Shown: one piece after another, positions 33,896 through 41,824 of the stretch
Numbering within the stretch: position 1 is the stretch's first letter
How the letters are laid out: each line of letters opens with the position of its first letter
Origin: QHXQ01 sp036389395
GTDB taxonomy: Bacteria > Acidobacteriota > Blastocatellia > Pyrinomonadales > Pyrinomonadaceae
Assembly (NCBI GenBank): GCA_036389395.1
Contig: DASVPY010000058.1
Location: forward strand, 62,001 to 126,000
Reading direction: 5' to 3'
DNA length: 64,000 nt
Position numbers and translations under genes: made by a program
The notes under the pieces: generated by a model
What the model was told of the DNA's origin: nothing
The model's database searches: none
The model's input: the letters and a program-made list of their open reading frames with translations, nothing else

Positions 33896-34984
33896 ATGAG
33901 CGAGACAAAGCCTGGTAGACTTGAGTCTTATACGAACGCCATTAAAGACGCGATCACTATCCTGGCCGGCGTCGCGGGTATTGGTTATGCCGCCGGCTTC
34001 ATGGTCGTTAGCAGCTCTTTAATGAGTTGGGGGATTACCGACGTAACGTTGGTGAAAGCCCGTTACGTGAGCGTCGGGTTTCTATTTCTCGTTCACGCGG
34101 CGCTCGTCGCCGCGCCCGCTTCGCTGTTGGTGTTGAAGCTTCTCCGGCAAATCTTTGGTGACGCGCTGCCCGTGCCGGCAGCCGCCGCTCAACCCGCGGC
34201 CGCGCAGAGCACCGCCGCCGAGCAAAGTACGCCGCCCGCGGACGCACCCGATGCTCCGGCCGCGGCGCAGGCGGCGGCGGCCGAGAAGCGGCCGGCTTCT
34301 TTTTCGATCTCGCGCTTCCTCCGCCGGCTGTTTAATTACTCCGGGCTGCGGCGCGGGATTTCGCCGGCCGTGCTCGTCTTACTCATGTTCGCGTTGACGC
34401 TAGTCCTGTCCGGGGTTCTTCTTTACGCCACGTCCACGGAAGTGTGGAACGAGGGGCGGGATTTCTATTTCTGGAATTTCGTCCGGGCGCGAAAATGGCG
34501 GCTGTTGGCGTTATGGTACACGCCCTTGTTCGGCGGCGGTCTTTTAGTCCCTCTGGTCGCAATGACAATCTCCACGCAGCGTTGGCTGCTCGGCATCCCG
34601 GTCAGGCTGCTGCTGATCGGGGGCGTCCTCTTAGTGCTGCTCTTCGCCGTCAGAACCTATGCGGCCGAGATTTATCCGCGCACCGCGCCGGCGCTCGGCG
34701 GGGGCGACTTCTTCCTGGTCAAATTTACAACCGGCGAAGACAAGGCCAAGACGCTCGCCGAGTTGATGGACATGAAGGCGGGTTACAGACCCAAGTGGAT
34801 GTGGCTTCTTGACCAGAGCGACAGGTCGTATTTTGTGCTCCTCCTCCCGCCCGGTTGCGACGGGCGCAACGATGCCTTCGCCGTCGATTATTCCAAGATG
34901 CGCTCCGTGGAAGTGCCCAAAGATTTGATTCAGGGGGTGGCGCATTACAATTACAATCTGGACTATCCGGCCGGGTGTGACTGA
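33896..34984 (+). CDS. Multi-pass membrane protein of unknown function
   Basis: The 362-residue sequence has a helical N-terminus (DAITILAGVAGIGYAAGFMV), a second hydrophobic stretch (FLFLVHAALVAAPASLLVL), and a low-complexity Ala/Gln/Pro-rich linker of about 45 residues (near 95-140). Further membrane segments follow (SPAVLVLLMFALTLVLSGVL, LLALWYTPLFGGGLLVPLV, LLLIGGVLLVLLFAV). It ends in a soluble domain of about 110 residues starting at FLVKFTTGEDKAKTLAELMD. I do not recognise the family. A possible ribosome site (cggagccgcc) precedes ATG 33896. The 259 bases upstream hold no gene. Confidence 0.65.
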   Translation: MSETKPGRLESYTNAIKDAITILAGVAGIGYAAGFMVVSSSLMSWGITDVTLVKARYVSVGFLFLVHAALVAAPASLLVLKLLRQIFGDALPVPAAAAQPAAAQSTAAEQSTPPADAPDAPAAAQAAAAEKRPASFSISRFLRRLFNYSGLRRGISPAVLVLLMFALTLVLSGVLLYATSTEVWNEGRDFYFWNFVRARKWRLLALWYTPLFGGGLLVPLVAMTISTQRWLLGIPVRLLLIGGVLLVLLFAVRTYAAEIYPRTAPALGGGDFFLVKFTTGEDKAKTLAELMDMKAGYRPKWMWLLDQSDRSYFVLLLPPGCDGRNDAFAVDYSKMRSVEVPKDLIQGVAHYNYNLDYPAGCD

Positions 34985-35021
34985 AGTTGTCAGCTAGTCT
35001 CCGGCTTCAGGAGCGACGCAG

Positions 35022-35993
35022 ATGCCCGGACAACGCTTCCTCCACTTGCTCCTCGGACTGGCGGCGCTGATTTTGACCCCGGCGCTGGCCGGCACGATCT
35101 ATCAAGCCATCGCCGGCCGGCTCGACCAACAGAAATATCCGCCGCCCGGCAGCCTCGTTGACGTGGGCGGCTACCGCCTGCACCTCCGCTGCGCGGGGCC
35201 CGAAGGCGCGCCGGGCGACCCGACGGTGGTGCTGGACGCGGGCATAGGCGAGTGCTCGCTCGGTTGGAGTCTGGTGCAGCCGGAGATCGCCAAGTTCGCG
35301 CGCGTCTGCGCCTACGACCGCGCCGGCTTAGGCTGGAGCGACCCGGCCCCGACGCCGCGCACCAGCCGGCAGATAGTCGGCGAGTTGCACACACTCCTCG
35401 CCAACGCCGGCATCGAGCCGCCTTACGTCCTGGTCGGGCACTCGTTCGGCGGGCTGAACGCGCGCCTGTACACAAATCAATTTCCGGCGGAGGTGGCCGG
35501 GCTGGTGCTGGTTGATTCGGCGCACGAAGAGTACCCGATAGGGCGGCTCATCCCGCTGCACGTCAGACTGGGACTGCTGACCGCGCCGCTGGGCCTCCCG
35601 CGCCTGTTCGCCCCGCTCTTCGTCTCCGAGAACCCGATCTTCGCCGCCGACTCCAAGTACCCGCCGGCTTACCGCGCCGTCGCGAGCAGTACGAAATACC
35701 TGAACGCGGTGCGGCGCGAGTACGCCGCGGCGGACGAAAGCTGGCGGCACGGCCGCGCCGCCGAAACGTCGCTCGGCGACCGGCCGCTCGTCGTTCTCAT
35801 GGCCACGTCCGAGCACGAGCTGTTCGCGCTCGCCAGGAGGCTCCAGGCTGATCTGGCGAGCCGGTCAACTGCGGGCAAGCTGATCCTGGTCGAAAAGACC
35901 GGGCATCACATACAACATGATCGACCGGACGCAGTTGTCGCCGCGGTGCGCGAGGTCGTGGAAGCCGTCCGGCGCAAAACGGGCCGCGGCTGA
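35022..35993 (+). CDS. Alpha/beta hydrolase with N-terminal membrane anchor or signal
   Basis: This 323-residue hydrolase starts with a hydrophobic segment (LLLGLAALILTPALAGTIY). The alpha/beta fold shows the oxyanion region VVLDAGIGECSLGW, the nucleophile elbow LVGHSFGGLNAR (Ser near residue 140), a strand LVLVDSAHEEYP, and a C-terminal EKTGHHIQHDRPD with the catalytic His. The closest general match is the 'alpha/beta fold hydrolase' group that hydrolyses esters or acts as haloperoxidase-like enzymes; the substrate is unknown. The start ATG 35022 has AGGAGCG a few bases upstream. GC content is backbone-like. Confidence 0.88.
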   Translation: MPGQRFLHLLLGLAALILTPALAGTIYQAIAGRLDQQKYPPPGSLVDVGGYRLHLRCAGPEGAPGDPTVVLDAGIGECSLGWSLVQPEIAKFARVCAYDRAGLGWSDPAPTPRTSRQIVGELHTLLANAGIEPPYVLVGHSFGGLNARLYTNQFPAEVAGLVLVDSAHEEYPIGRLIPLHVRLGLLTAPLGLPRLFAPLFVSENPIFAADSKYPPAYRAVASSTKYLNAVRREYAAADESWRHGRAAETSLGDRPLVVLMATSEHELFALARRLQADLASRSTAGKLILVEKTGHHIQHDRPDAVVAAVREVVEAVRRKTGRG

Positions 35994-36030
35994 CAACGCG
36001 GCCGGCCGGGGCGCGCATCAAGTTGCTTTC

Positions 36031-36801
36031 ATGCGCCAGGCTCGGATGATTTCAGCGCCGCGCCCGCAGGACGATCAGAGAGCATTCAAAGACGTGCCGA
36101 ACGATCAAGAGTTGATGGAGATGCACGTCCGTGCGTTGTTCACACACGACGCGCGCGGGCGGCTGCTGTCTGTCAACGAGCCTTGGGGCGGAGCGCCGGC
36201 CCCCGCCCCGCGCCTGTTCGTCGGCCGGACGCGGGCGGGTCACGTCTGGCGCGTCCGGGCCGATCTGCCGGAGTCGCTCGCCGCGGACTTGGCGGCGCTG
36301 TGTGCGACCGAGCCGGCCGGCCGGGAGTTGCAACGTGAGCCGCGCCACGCCGAAGCCTACGTCCGACTCCTCGCCGGCCACGCGCCCGTGCGCGAAACAT
36401 CGGCGGGGCCGGCCTACCGCTTCACCGAATACCCTGAGCCGGCGCGGCCTCTGCTCGAACTCACGGAGACGGACGCCGGGCGGTTACAAGGCGGCTTCGA
36501 TGAGTTCATCGAGGAACTGGCGACCGCGCAGCCGTTCGTCGCCGTCTCGGCGGAGGGGCGGGTCGCGTCCGTCTGCCGCAGCGTACGCATCACGGAGGCG
36601 GCGCACGAGGCGGGCGTCGAGACGTTGCCTGAGTTTCGCCGCCGGGGTTACGCGGGCGATGTGACGGCCGGGTGGGCGCGCTTGGTGCGCGCGCTGGGCG
36701 CTGTGCCCTTGTACAGCGCCTCCTGGGAGAACACGGCCTCGCAAGCGGTGGCGAGGAAGTTGCGCCTCGCGCTGTACGGCGCGGATTATCAAGTCACGTA
36801 A
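36031..36801 (+). CDS. GNAT-family N-acetyltransferase
   Basis: The 256-residue product has a variable N-terminal half and a C-terminal GNAT fold: FVAVSAEGRVASVCRSVRIT (strands 3-4), VETLPEFRRRGYAGDVTAGW (acetyl-CoA-binding A motif, RRRGYA) and LYSASWENTASQAVARKL (B motif). It would acetylate an amine or similar group of an unknown substrate using acetyl-CoA. Start choice is uncertain: ATG 36031 has no obvious ribosome site, and an upstream frame to 35917 overlaps the hydrolase gene. The next ATG, 36046, would also keep the domain. Confidence 0.82.
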   Translation: MRQARMISAPRPQDDQRAFKDVPNDQELMEMHVRALFTHDARGRLLSVNEPWGGAPAPAPRLFVGRTRAGHVWRVRADLPESLAADLAALCATEPAGRELQREPRHAEAYVRLLAGHAPVRETSAGPAYRFTEYPEPARPLLELTETDAGRLQGGFDEFIEELATAQPFVAVSAEGRVASVCRSVRITEAAHEAGVETLPEFRRRGYAGDVTAGWARLVRALGAVPLYSASWENTASQAVARKLRLALYGADYQVT

Positions 36802-36848
36802 GCTCATCGCCGCGCGCGGGCTGAGGGCGCGCGCCGGGTGTTATCGCT

Positions 36849-37268
36849 ATGAACATTGTCGAACTGGCCGCGCGTCTCGAAGAGGAAGGGTTCAACCCGC
36901 AGTTCTACTGCATCGGGCCGGGCTGGCGGCGGCTCGGCGACGGGTTCGCGCTGGATCGAGTGGGCGACGCGTTCGAGTGGTTTTACGTCGAGCGCGGGCA
37001 GCGGGGCGCGGCCAAAAAAGTCTTCGCGTCAGAAGAGGAGGCGTGCCGGTTCGCTTACGACGAGTTGGCGAAAGACAAGTGGGCGCGCTCACACATGATC
37101 GGCATGTTCGAGACGGAGGCCGAGGCGGCCGAGCTGGCCCGCGCCTTGGCCCTTCAGGGCATACGGAGCGAGACCGACCGCATCCCTTACGGCGGTCTGC
37201 ACGACCCGCGCTTCCGTGTCTTCGTCTACGGCCGCGACGTTTTCAAAGTTAAGGGTTATACAGGGTGA
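36849..37268 (+). CDS. Hypothetical protein, possibly two-domain SPOR- or Imm-like
   Basis: This 139-residue soluble protein starts MNIVELAARLEEEGFNPQFY with a compact alpha/beta region, followed by FEWFYVERGQRGAAKKVFAS and an acidic helix (ETEAEAAELARALALQ). It shows no signal peptide or membrane segment. The repeated pattern of 'aromatic strand, then acidic helix' suggests a small alpha/beta fold of the kind seen in immunity proteins, but I have no family match. The stop codon lies in the left arm of a perfect 13-bp hairpin (37266-37298), which probably ends or separates the transcript. Confidence 0.6.
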   Translation: MNIVELAARLEEEGFNPQFYCIGPGWRRLGDGFALDRVGDAFEWFYVERGQRGAAKKVFASEEEACRFAYDELAKDKWARSHMIGMFETEAEAAELARALALQGIRSETDRIPYGGLHDPRFRVFVYGRDVFKVKGYTG

Positions 37269-37298
37269 CGCGCGCCCGGCGACGGCGGGCGCGCGTCA
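37266..37298 (+). terminator. Perfect hairpin between 36849 and 37328 genes
   Basis: Arms at 37266-37278 and 37286-37298 (13 bp, perfect) around a 7-base loop begin at the stop codon of the upstream gene. There is no T tract, so it may be a weak terminator or an mRNA processing element. Confidence 0.45.
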
Positions 37299-37327
37299 GC
37301 CGCGATGCGAACAGGAGACGAGGCGTT

Positions 37328-37741
37328 ATGAACTCGGATGCGACGAACGACGCGCAGGGTTTAGACGACGCGGCAGCGGTAGCAGTCTTGACCGGCATCG
37401 AGCACCAGTTGGCGGCCGCCTGGGTAGCGGGCGACAGCTCGTTTCACGAGCGCGTGCTGGCGGACGACTGGAGCGTGATCGACGGGTCGGGCCGCGTCCT
37501 GACCAAAGCCGAGGTCTTGCGCGAGTCGTTCGCGGGCGAGCGGGAGATCACGGTCGGCCAGATTGACGAGATTCGCGTGCGCCTGTTCGACGGCTGGGCG
37601 GTCGTGACCGGGCGGACGCACATCGCCGGCCGCTACCGCGGCGCGGAAATAGATATCAAGCTGCGCTTCACGGACGTGTCCGCGCAACGCGGCGGGGCGT
37701 GGCAGGTCGTCGCCTCGCAAGCCACGCTGCTCAACGCCTAG
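37328..37741 (+). CDS. DUF4440/NTF2-like protein
   Basis: This 137-residue protein follows the NTF2-like DUF4440 pattern: a helix with the LAAAW motif (IEHQLAAAWVAGDSSFHERV), DDWSVIDGSGRVLTKAEVLR, then strands ending VVTGRTHIAGRYRGAE and a final WQVVASQATL. The fold forms small-molecule-binding cones in many enzymes and stress proteins; no reaction can be assigned. ATG 37328 follows AGGAGACGAG, so I prefer it to an upstream start at 37265 that would lie in the hairpin. It is one of a string of single small genes in this region. Confidence 0.8.
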   Translation: MNSDATNDAQGLDDAAAVAVLTGIEHQLAAAWVAGDSSFHERVLADDWSVIDGSGRVLTKAEVLRESFAGEREITVGQIDEIRVRLFDGWAVVTGRTHIAGRYRGAEIDIKLRFTDVSAQRGGAWQVVASQATLLNA

Positions 37742-37769
37742 CCTGAGCGCCGCGGACGGAGGCCGCGTT

Positions 37770-38327
37770 ATGACTGCCGAGAGAACGCTGAACCTGTTCG
37801 TGCCGGCCCTGGTCGCGCTCAACGCCATCGTCATCTTCTTCCTCGTCCACCCGGCCCAGCGGCTCTCGTTCGTGCCCGTGATGATCGTGGCCTTCGTCTG
37901 TTACCTGCGCACCAGCTACCGCGCGCTGCCCGGCGTCGAACGTGTGCTGCCCCTCTACCTGCTCGCCCTGGCGCTACAGTTCTTACACTTCACGGAAGAG
38001 TACGTCTACGGCTTCCACCGGCGCGTCACGGAGATCGCGCCGGGGATGCCGCCGTTCAGCGCCGACGTGTTCGTCGCCTTCAACATGATCGCTTACGCGC
38101 TGTTCCTGTTGGCCGGCGCGGGGCTGTACAAGCGGCTGAAGTTCCCGATGGTCGTCGTGTGGTTCTTCGCCCTCTGCGTGCTCGGCAACGCGGTCTGGCA
38201 TCTGCTGCTGACGCTCAGGGTCGGCGGCTATTTCCCCGGTCTCTACACCTCGCTGCCGGGCTGGGTGCTCGGGCCATTGCTTTTGCGCCGGCTCTGGACG
38301 CAAGACAACGACGCGCACGCCGACTGA
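37770..38327 (+). CDS. HXXEE-domain integral membrane protein
   Basis: This 185-residue membrane protein has about six predicted helices and the diagnostic His-x-x-Glu-Glu in QFLHFTEEYVYGFH (near residues 69-83). A second conserved His lies in NAVWHLLLTLR. HXXEE proteins are proposed to be membrane enzymes or metal-binding proteins, but no activity is proven. The N-terminal helices are LFVPALVALNAIVIFFLV and VPVMIVAFVCYL. ATG 37770 is preceded by ggacggaggccgcgtt, giving a GGAGG site. GC content is high. Confidence 0.8.
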   Translation: MTAERTLNLFVPALVALNAIVIFFLVHPAQRLSFVPVMIVAFVCYLRTSYRALPGVERVLPLYLLALALQFLHFTEEYVYGFHRRVTEIAPGMPPFSADVFVAFNMIAYALFLLAGAGLYKRLKFPMVVVWFFALCVLGNAVWHLLLTLRVGGYFPGLYTSLPGWVLGPLLLRRLWTQDNDAHAD

Positions 38328-38420
38328 CGACGCGTTGGGCGGCGGCCCGGCGCGGACGATATAATGACCGCCGAATCAAGACCGCTAAGGGCGCGGCAGA
38401 CTTAACGGAGGACGTGACTC

Positions 38421-38720
38421 GTGACGCAAGTGGACGCGGACACGCTCTGGTATCAACCAGACCTTGACGTGTTTCTGAATCGCTGGTTCTCGGACTACGC
38501 GGAGGCGCGCCGGTCGCTCGAAACCGACGGCGGCTTTCTGCTGCCCTACAAGCGCCACTTCTTCGTCTGCGAGGCCGAGACGATCCGCGCGCTGGGGCTT
38601 GAGCCTGATGACCCCGACTGGCAGAAGATCGGCCGCGACTGCGCGCGCCCGGCCGACGCGGAGGCGTACCAACGTCTGTACGAGCAGCGCGCGCACGTCT
38701 TGAGCGAGGGGCGCGACTGA
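38421..38720 (+). CDS. Small hypothetical protein upstream of GrpB-like gene
   Basis: This 99-residue acidic, soluble protein reads WYQPDLDVFLNRWFSDYAEA then LPYKRHFFVCEAETIRALGL, ending with DAEAYQRLYEQRAHVL. No domain is recognised and no membrane segment or signal is present. GTG 38421 is the likely start, with GGAGGAC about 9 bases upstream. Only 2 bases separate its stop from the start of the GrpB-like gene, so the two are probably co-translated, which hints at related function. Confidence 0.65.
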   Translation: MTQVDADTLWYQPDLDVFLNRWFSDYAEARRSLETDGGFLLPYKRHFFVCEAETIRALGLEPDDPDWQKIGRDCARPADAEAYQRLYEQRAHVLSEGRD

Positions 38721-38722
38721 AC

Positions 38723-39247
38723 ATGCTCGGTCTAACTAGCGACGCGGTCGCGCTCGTGCCGCACACGGAACTCTGGCATCAACTGTTCACCGAAGAGGCG
38801 GCGCGGCTGCGCGCGGCCGCGGGCGCGCACTTCGTCGCTATTGAGCACGTCGGCAGCACGTCGGTCTGCGGGCTGTCCGCCAAGCCCATCCTCGACATCG
38901 CTGCCGCCGTGCGCGAACTCGCGGACGTGGGGCCGTGCGTCGCGCCGCTCGCAGACCTCGGTTACGAATACCGCGGCGCGGCCGGGATTCCGGGGCGGCG
39001 CTATTTCGTCAAAGGCGAGCCGCGGACTCATCACCTGCACGTGGCCGAGTGGCGCGGCGACTTCTGGCGGACGCACCTGCTGTTCCGCGACTACCTACGC
39101 CGCCACGCGGAAGCGGCGGCGGCCTACGAGGCGCTGAAAAGGGAACTGGCGCAAAAGTACAGGACGAACCGCGTCGCGTACACGGAAGGGAAGGCGGCGT
39201 TCATCGAGCACTTCCTGCGGCTGGCGGAAGCTGACGCCGCGGGCTAA
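38723..39247 (+). CDS. GrpB-family (UPF0157) nucleotidyltransferase-fold protein
   Basis: This 174-residue protein contains the GrpB/UPF0157 core: IEHVGSTSVCGLSAKPILDI near residues 35-55 (nucleotidyltransferase-like GS motif with Asp), the central strand block and HHLHVAEWRGDFWRTHLLFR, then LKRELAQKYRTNRVAYTEGK. The family is related to pol-beta nucleotidyltransferases; its substrates are unclear, though some members transfer nucleotides to small molecules or proteins. It is tightly linked to the small gene upstream. GrpB-like genes are frequent accessory or cassette cargo. Confidence 0.9.
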   Translation: MLGLTSDAVALVPHTELWHQLFTEEAARLRAAAGAHFVAIEHVGSTSVCGLSAKPILDIAAAVRELADVGPCVAPLADLGYEYRGAAGIPGRRYFVKGEPRTHHLHVAEWRGDFWRTHLLFRDYLRRHAEAAAAYEALKRELAQKYRTNRVAYTEGKAAFIEHFLRLAEADAAG

Positions 39248-39291
39248 CAGTTTAGCTTGTAGTGTCCTAAATTCCTGACGGGGAGCAGCTA

Positions 39292-39735
39292 ATGTCTCTA
39301 GCCGAGTTTCTACAGCAGCACGGTTACCTCCAAATCCCTCTGGACAGGAGCGGCGTCGGCCACTTTCACACGGACGGCTCGCTCAACGGTCGGCCCATCT
39401 CGGTGCTGATAGACACGGGCGCGGCCAGCACCGTCTTCAGCCTCGCGCTGGCGCAGGAGATGAACCTGCCGCTGACCAAACTGTCGGTGCGCGGCGGGGG
39501 CGCGGGCGCGGCCGAGTTGGAGGTGCATCAGATTCAGGACGCGCAGTTCGCGCTCGGCGGCATAGAGCCGAAGGTGAGCGGCCTGCTCGCCATGGACTTG
39601 TCGCACGTGAACCAGGCCCTCGCCAGCAAAGACTCGACGCCGGTGGACGCGATCCTCGGCGTGGACGTGCTCGAAGCGCACGCCGCCGTAATCGACTACG
39701 GCAGCAGCGCGCTCTACCTCAAAGAAGTAAAGTGA
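39292..39735 (+). CDS. Retropepsin-like aspartyl protease, single domain
   Basis: The 147-residue product has the catalytic motif SVLIDTGAASTVF (Asp near residue 41) with the flap-region Gly and a second conserved block DAILGVDVLEAHAAVIDYGS. One motif per chain means it should act as a homodimer, as retropepsins do. There is no signal peptide or membrane segment. Such single-domain proteases are common in Acidobacteriota, but their targets are unknown. ATG 39292 has GGGGAG about 10 bases upstream. This is one of three retropepsin-like genes in the window (also 29147-29526 and 43862-44275). Confidence 0.85.
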   Translation: MSLAEFLQQHGYLQIPLDRSGVGHFHTDGSLNGRPISVLIDTGAASTVFSLALAQEMNLPLTKLSVRGGGAGAAELEVHQIQDAQFALGGIEPKVSGLLAMDLSHVNQALASKDSTPVDAILGVDVLEAHAAVIDYGSSALYLKEVK

Positions 39736-39781
39736 TCCTGCCGACACACGCAAGCGCCCGCCGCCCCGCGGTGCGCGCCGT

Positions 39782-40645
39782 TTAGCGGTAGATCGAGTGG
39801 TACAGGTTCTTGGAACTCACGCCCCTGTAGACCATGTGCAGCGCGTCGGCCGTCGCCGCCAAGGCCGGGGTGGCGGCGCTGGTCTGTCCGGTCAGACGCA
39901 CGTTCGGCGTCCACTGCCCGTTATACGTCGAATGCCAGATGTCGTTGGAACTGTTGCCCAGGTGCACCATGTGCAGGACGCCGCCGTACACGGCCATGGC
40001 CGGCGTGGCCTTGCTCGTCTGATCGGGCACGCGCACGTTCGGCCCGAAGTTCACCGAATGCCAGATGTTGTTGGAGGTGTCGCCCAGATGCAGCAGGTGA
40101 ATCTGCCCCTGGTAAGAGGCCAAGGCCGTTGTGGTCTTCGTCGTCTGATTCGGGACGGGTTCGTGGCCGGCCGGGTTCGTGCCGTCGAAGTAGATGCGAT
40201 CCATCTGGCTCTGCGCGATTAAGCGCCTGACGACGAGCCAGTAGCTCGGCGTGTAGAGCAACGCCACCGTTATCGGGGAGAACACACCGTACCCGTAGGG
40301 CTGGTCGTTCGGCTCCGGTATCTTGGGGAGCGGCTGCCTTGCTGACCAAGTGCCGTTGAATGTGCTGTAGAACAAGGTGAAGACGGCACCGCCGTATGGA
40401 TCCCCGCCTGGGAACACCATCAGCGCGCGCCCTTGACCGTCGGCCGCCGCGGCCACCGTGGCGGCGCTTTTCACGAAGGTGCGCGAACTCGTAGACCAAC
40501 TGCTCCCGTTAAAGACGGACTGATAAACGTCGCCGGTGTTCTCGTCAACCCGCAGCAGGTACAACCGCCCGCCGATGGTCACTAAAGTCGGGGCATCGTT
40601 GCTGGTCTGGTTCGGAATCTGGACTGGTGTTGACCATTGCGCCAT
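39782..40645 (-). CDS. Beta-propeller repeat protein (lectin/sialidase-like blades)
   Basis: This 287-residue protein consists of about six tandem blades of roughly 45 residues. Each pairs an NQT/DQT/GQTS...P motif (NQTSNDAPTLVTIGGRLYLL; DQTSKATPAMAVYGGVLHMV; GQTSAATPALAATADALHMV) with a following IWHS(V/T) strand. The pattern resembles beta-propeller lectins and BNR-like proteins that bind sugars. No signal peptide is visible, so it is probably cytoplasmic or exported without Sec. GAGGAGG lies just before ATG 40645. The roughly 300 bases between it and the sdhB terminator hold no gene. Confidence 0.75.
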   Translation of the reverse strand: MAQWSTPVQIPNQTSNDAPTLVTIGGRLYLLRVDENTGDVYQSVFNGSSWSTSSRTFVKSAATVAAAADGQGRALMVFPGGDPYGGAVFTLFYSTFNGTWSARQPLPKIPEPNDQPYGYGVFSPITVALLYTPSYWLVVRRLIAQSQMDRIYFDGTNPAGHEPVPNQTTKTTTALASYQGQIHLLHLGDTSNNIWHSVNFGPNVRVPDQTSKATPAMAVYGGVLHMVHLGNSSNDIWHSTYNGQWTPNVRLTGQTSAATPALAATADALHMVYRGVSSKNLYHSIYR

Positions 40646-40943
40646 AACGTCCTCCTCTTAGACGACGGGCTGAGCACAGGCTTGCGCCTGAGTGTCGGCG
40701 CGAGAGCAACGCACGGGCGCTGTCCGCGCCGGGCTGACCGCTTGCTCCCGCAGGGCAAGTACGATGCCAGGCGAAAAGCTCCGGGGCGCGGCCCGCCGCG
40801 AGTGCGGAGGCGTTGCCGTTGCAAGCTCATTTCGACCGCCGCAACTGGCCGCACCGTGCTGGCCGGCCGGCGGTTGTGTACTCTTACAGACACTTGGGCG
40901 CGGCACTGTCGCCAATCATTGACAGTCAGTTCAGCCTTCAGTT

Positions 40944-40978
40944 GAAAAAGAAATCGCCGCCCGTCGGACGGGCGGCGA
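40944..40978 (-). terminator. Rho-independent terminator of the sdh operon
   Basis: An 11-bp stem (40954-40964 with 40968-40978, loop 3 bases) is followed on the minus strand by tttctttttc, a strong U tract. It lies 25 bases after the sdhB stop. Confidence 0.9.
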
Positions 40979-41002
40979 CCGCGTTGACGTTGCAAGACCG
41001 GC

Positions 41003-41824
41003 TCAGCGTTTGAGCCAGCCGAAGAGGCCGTGGATGAGGGTCTCGCGGTTCTCCTCGTAGATGGCCTTGGTCAAGGGGATGGACATGGGGCAGACGCGGA
41101 CGCAGTTCTGCGCGTTGCCGCAGTTGGTGATGCCGTCGTCGCCCATGATGGCCTCGATGCGCTCGTCGCGCGTCATCTTGCCAGAGGGGTGCATGTTCAT
41201 CAGCCGCACCTGCGCGATGGCCTGCGGCCCGATGTAGTTGCCGTCGCCGTACTGCGGGCAGGCTTCGAGGCAGCAGCCGCAGGTCATGCAGCGCGAGTAG
41301 GCGTAGCGCTCGGCCACCTCGTCGGGCGACATGCGCGGCCCCGCCCCCAGATCGTGCGAGCCGTCCAGTTCGATCCACGCGTGGACGCGCTTGAGGTGCT
41401 GGAACATCTCGGAGCGATCCACGACGAGGTCGCGGATGTTCGGGAACTTCGACATCGGCTCAAGCGTGATCGGCTGCTCCAACTGATCCACGAGCGCCGA
41501 GCAAGACTGCCGCACGCGCCCGTTGATGACCATCGTGCAGATGCCGCAGACCTGTTCCAGACAGTTCATCTCCCAGACGGGCGGCGTGGTCGGCGTGCCG
41601 TCTTTGGTGACGGGGTTTTTTCTGATCTCCATCAGGCAGGAGATGATGTTGAGGTTCGGGCGGTAGGGGATGCGAAACTCCTCCCAGCGCGCGGGGGCGT
41701 CCGGGTTCTCGCGCCGCCTGATGCGTATGTCCACAAACTCGGGCGGCCTGCGCCGCGCGGTCGTGGCCGGGGCGGCGGCGTTCGTGGCCGCGCCGCCCGC
41801 GCTTGCTGCTGCGTGTGCGCTCAT
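41003..41824 (-). CDS. sdhB: Succinate dehydrogenase/fumarate reductase iron-sulfur subunit
   Basis: This 273-residue subunit carries electrons from the flavoprotein to the membrane quinone site in complex II. The plant-type [2Fe-2S] region reads NCLEQVCGICTMV with a downstream Cys (RQSCSAL). The second block RCMTCGCCLEACPQY and the third CGNAQNCVRVCPMSIPL bind the [4Fe-4S] and [3Fe-4S] clusters. The N-terminus has an Ala-rich extension of about 25 residues before the conserved VDIRIRRREN. Its start overlaps the sdhA stop (ATGA). The relatively long spacing is typical of type-B (Bacillus-like) enzymes. A strong terminator follows. Confidence 0.95.
   Translation of the reverse strand: MSAHAAASAGGAATNAAAPATTARRRPPEFVDIRIRRRENPDAPARWEEFRIPYRPNLNIISCLMEIRKNPVTKDGTPTTPPVWEMNCLEQVCGICTMVINGRVRQSCSALVDQLEQPITLEPMSKFPNIRDLVVDRSEMFQHLKRVHAWIELDGSHDLGAGPRMSPDEVAERYAYSRCMTCGCCLEACPQYGDGNYIGPQAIAQVRLMNMHPSGKMTRDERIEAIMGDDGITNCGNAQNCVRVCPMSIPLTKAIYEENRETLIHGLFGWLKR

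Noticed and set aside
38329..38345. R'-like core gttgggc after the HXXEE gene as a possible attC
   Set aside because: No matching R''/L'' boxes or hairpin can be formed with the upstream sequence.
39241..39250. ggctaac at the GrpB-like gene end as a possible attC R'' box
   Set aside because: No L'' box, hairpin or R' partner follows within 150 bases.
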